64,000 bases of DNA from Paraburkholderia sp. BCC1884 (lineage in GTDB: Bacteria > Pseudomonadota > Gammaproteobacteria > Burkholderiales > Burkholderiaceae): NCBI RefSeq assembly GCF_900996225.1, contig NZ_CAAJGL010000068.1:868001-932000 (forward strand). The letters run 5' to 3'. Position 1 is the first letter of the stretch. Each line of letters starts with the position of its first letter. This document shows positions 62,481 to 64,000 of this stretch, piece by piece. The translations under genes and the position numbers were made by a program. Below the pieces are notes generated by a model. That model was not told the DNA's origin. It was given only the letters and a program-made list of their open reading frames with translations, and searched no databases.

Positions 62481-63896
62481 TCATGTAGCTGCCTGGTTTG
62501 TCTGCTTACCGTCAGGCATGAGCCATTTGGCCATTCTTCGCAGATTTTGCGCAGTTGCTGCCATCAGAAACTCATCATGGGCACCGCTTGGACCACGCAG
62601 TCGCAAGCGATCAAGTTTGAGGATGCGTTTGAGGTGGGCGAAGAGCATTTCCACCTTCTTTCGCTGCCGGCGCGACTGTTTGTATTCTGGGGTTGTGGCG
62701 ATGCGCCTCGCTTCATCACGTGCAGCTTCATGGATGCTGCGCACGATTTTGCGAAACTGCATATTCGGGCAACATCGATCCTTCATCGAACAGCCATCAC
62801 AGTCCATCTGACTTGCTCGGTAGACGATGGTGTCTGCTTTCGTGATGTGCGTGCGTGGATTCTTCAGTGGACGCCAGTCGCTGCGTAGCGCGTTTCCCGC
62901 AGGACATCGATACTCGTTGGCCTGTTCATTCCAGATGAATTCGCTACGTGAGAACGTATTGTCCTTGCGCGTTGTTTTATCCCAGACCGAGACGTGCGGC
63001 TCGATGTGTTTCTCGTCAACCATCCAGCCAAGCAGCGCCGCTGTGCCGTATGCAGTGTCACCTACCAGTCGGCGAGGCTTCAGGTCCCGTTGGTGTTCAA
63101 CACGATCGATCATTGTCCTGGTTGATTCGACCTCTTGGGACTGGTTCGCCGGCGTCGCTTCAACGTCAACAATGATCCCTGCCTGCAGGTCAATCAGGTA
63201 ATTCGTCGAATAGGCAAAGAACGCGGGACCACCAGGTGCAGCCGTCCATCGTGCAGCAGGATCAGTCAGGGATATCTTCTTTGGAGGTGTCGAAGACACT
63301 GCTGGCTCTGACGTGTCCGCTTCCACCGGATTGGTTTGCGCCAGTGCCTCAAGATATTCCCGCACAGCCCGGCTCTGGCCGTCGGCACGTCCCCAGTCGA
63401 TAGGTTCTGTTCCCGGCACTCCGTTCGCACGACTCGCGTCGGCCTTGATGATGCTTGCGTCAATCGCGAATCCCTCACCCTTGACAAGGCCCTCGGCCAT
63501 GCAGCGACTCAGCACAGATTCGAACACGTGACGCAACAGATCGCTATCGCGAAAGCGTCCGTGACGATTCTTTGAGAACGTCGAGTGTTCCGGTACGGCA
63601 TCCTCCAGACCTAACCGGCAGAACCAGCGGTATGCGAGGTTCAGATGTACCTCTTCGCATAGACGTCGCTCGGACCGGATGCCAAAGCAGTAACCCACGA
63701 TCAACATCCGGATCATGAGCTCCGGGTCAATTGATGGACGGCCTATCGGGCTGTAAAACGGTGCGAGGTGCTGACGCAGATCTCGCAGATCAAGGAAGCG
63801 ATCAATGCCTCTCAACAGGTGTGATTGCGGGACGTGGTTGTCGAGGTTGAACGAGTAGAAGAGCTTGTCCTGTCCGCTGTCCAATCGACCCATCAT
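62481..63896 (-). CDS. IS1182-family transposase
   Basis: A 471-residue DDE transposase. N-terminal DUF772-type region (YSPIGRPSIDPELMIRMLIVGYCFGIRSERRLCEEVHLNLAYRWF), first Asp in GFAIDASIIKADAS, second in LVGDTAYGTA, Glu in RKKVEMLFAHLKRIL. Cys cluster DCDGCSMKDRCC is typical of the IS1182/ISL3-like zinc region. Intact, so the element may be active. Confidence 0.93.
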   Translation of the reverse strand: MMGRLDSGQDKLFYSFNLDNHVPQSHLLRGIDRFLDLRDLRQHLAPFYSPIGRPSIDPELMIRMLIVGYCFGIRSERRLCEEVHLNLAYRWFCRLGLEDAVPEHSTFSKNRHGRFRDSDLLRHVFESVLSRCMAEGLVKGEGFAIDASIIKADASRANGVPGTEPIDWGRADGQSRAVREYLEALAQTNPVEADTSEPAVSSTPPKKISLTDPAARWTAAPGGPAFFAYSTNYLIDLQAGIIVDVEATPANQSQEVESTRTMIDRVEHQRDLKPRRLVGDTAYGTAALLGWMVDEKHIEPHVSVWDKTTRKDNTFSRSEFIWNEQANEYRCPAGNALRSDWRPLKNPRTHITKADTIVYRASQMDCDGCSMKDRCCPNMQFRKIVRSIHEAARDEARRIATTPEYKQSRRQRKKVEMLFAHLKRILKLDRLRLRGPSGAHDEFLMAATAQNLRRMAKWLMPDGKQTNQAAT

Positions 63897-63960
63897 GACG
63901 ATTCACTCCCGTCGTTCGATGTCTTCCAGGATACCCAACAATCCGCATCTACGGCGACTT

Positions 63961-63976
63961 TTTCAACAGAATCGGG
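63961..63976 (-). repeat. IS terminal inverted repeat, right
   Basis: TTTTTCAACAGAATCG, exact inverse of the left end. Confidence 0.85.
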
Positions 63977-64000
63977 CCCAAACTGTCGTCCGACTGTCGG

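Larger units (their letters stand above)
62366..63976 (-). mobile_element. IS1182-family insertion sequence
   Basis: A 1.6-kb element bounded by inverted repeats CGATTCTGTTGAAAAA (62366-62381 and complement at 63961-63976) and holding one transposase gene on the minus strand. After the shared 16 bases the right repeat has one extra A before GTCG. A clear target duplication was not visible. It lies 250 bp beyond the catabolic cluster. Confidence 0.85.

Noticed and set aside
1..64000. CRISPR arrays, rRNA genes, prophage structural genes, biosynthetic megasynthases
   Set aside because: No regularly spaced repeats, rRNA-like sequence, phage structural or synthase genes were seen on either strand.

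Overview
The window looks like a chromosomal segment of a Paraburkholderia/Burkholderia-type betaproteobacterium. Evidence is the high GC, two DUF4148 secreted proteins, a very large NAD-glutamate dehydrogenase, flhDC, and a ceo/bpe-type efflux operon with its lipase-like gene. All identifications come from reading motifs by eye; no database search was run.

Layout. 0-5.6 kb: TerB-like protein, PAP2 phosphatase, secreted Ntn hydrolase, an unusual response regulator and a DUF4148 protein. 5.7-11 kb: GABA catabolism (gabT-gabD, divergent MocR/GabR-type regulator) and an EamA exporter. 11.3-14 kb: phosphonate-type ABC importer phnC-phnD-phnE. 14.3-22.2 kb: M14 peptidase, alpha/beta hydrolase, NAD-GDH and a CDF transporter. 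22.2-25 kb: aldo/keto reductase, purine nucleoside permease family protein, DUF4148. 25.3-33.5 kb: LysR regulator, lipase-like protein and RND tripartite pump (ceoR/bpeT-llpE-bpeE-bpeF-oprC layout), closed by a perfect terminator. 33.7-39.3 kb: acyl-CoA-dehydrogenase-like flavoprotein, MntH, and a purine unit (LysR, NCS2 permease, deaminase). 39.4-42.1 kb: flhDC with a 540-bp AT-rich upstream region, and YeeE/YedE. 42.2-48.9 kb: GNAT, MmyB-like regulator, RelE/Xre toxin-antitoxin pair, RbsD/FucU, VOC, DoxX and an MFS exporter.

49-54 kb is a low-density accessory tract. It starts near a tRNA-like fragment and holds a GIY-YIG/DUF4357 protein, a small promoter-bearing ORF, a decayed gene and two uncharacterised proteins.

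54.2-62.1 kb is the most interesting part: a catabolic cluster on two divergent arms. The minus arm reads 4-hydroxybenzoyl-CoA-type thioesterase, MobA-like 3-hydroxybenzoate hydroxylase, MarR, SDR. The plus arm reads Crp/Fnr regulator, MFS transporter, beta-keto-acid cleavage enzyme (BKACE), 3-hydroxyacid dehydrogenase. Two identical-arm CRP-like palindromes (ACTGTCG-N6-CGACAGT) sit upstream of the thioesterase and of the transporter, each at about -41.5 from a plausible start site. The enzymes can be ordered into a carnitine-like route that would shorten an aryl-3-hydroxypropionate to a hydroxybenzoyl-CoA, then hydroxybenzoate, then protocatechuate. I know of no such described pathway; it is inference. 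An IS1182-family element (62.37-63.98 kb) lies just beyond the cluster.
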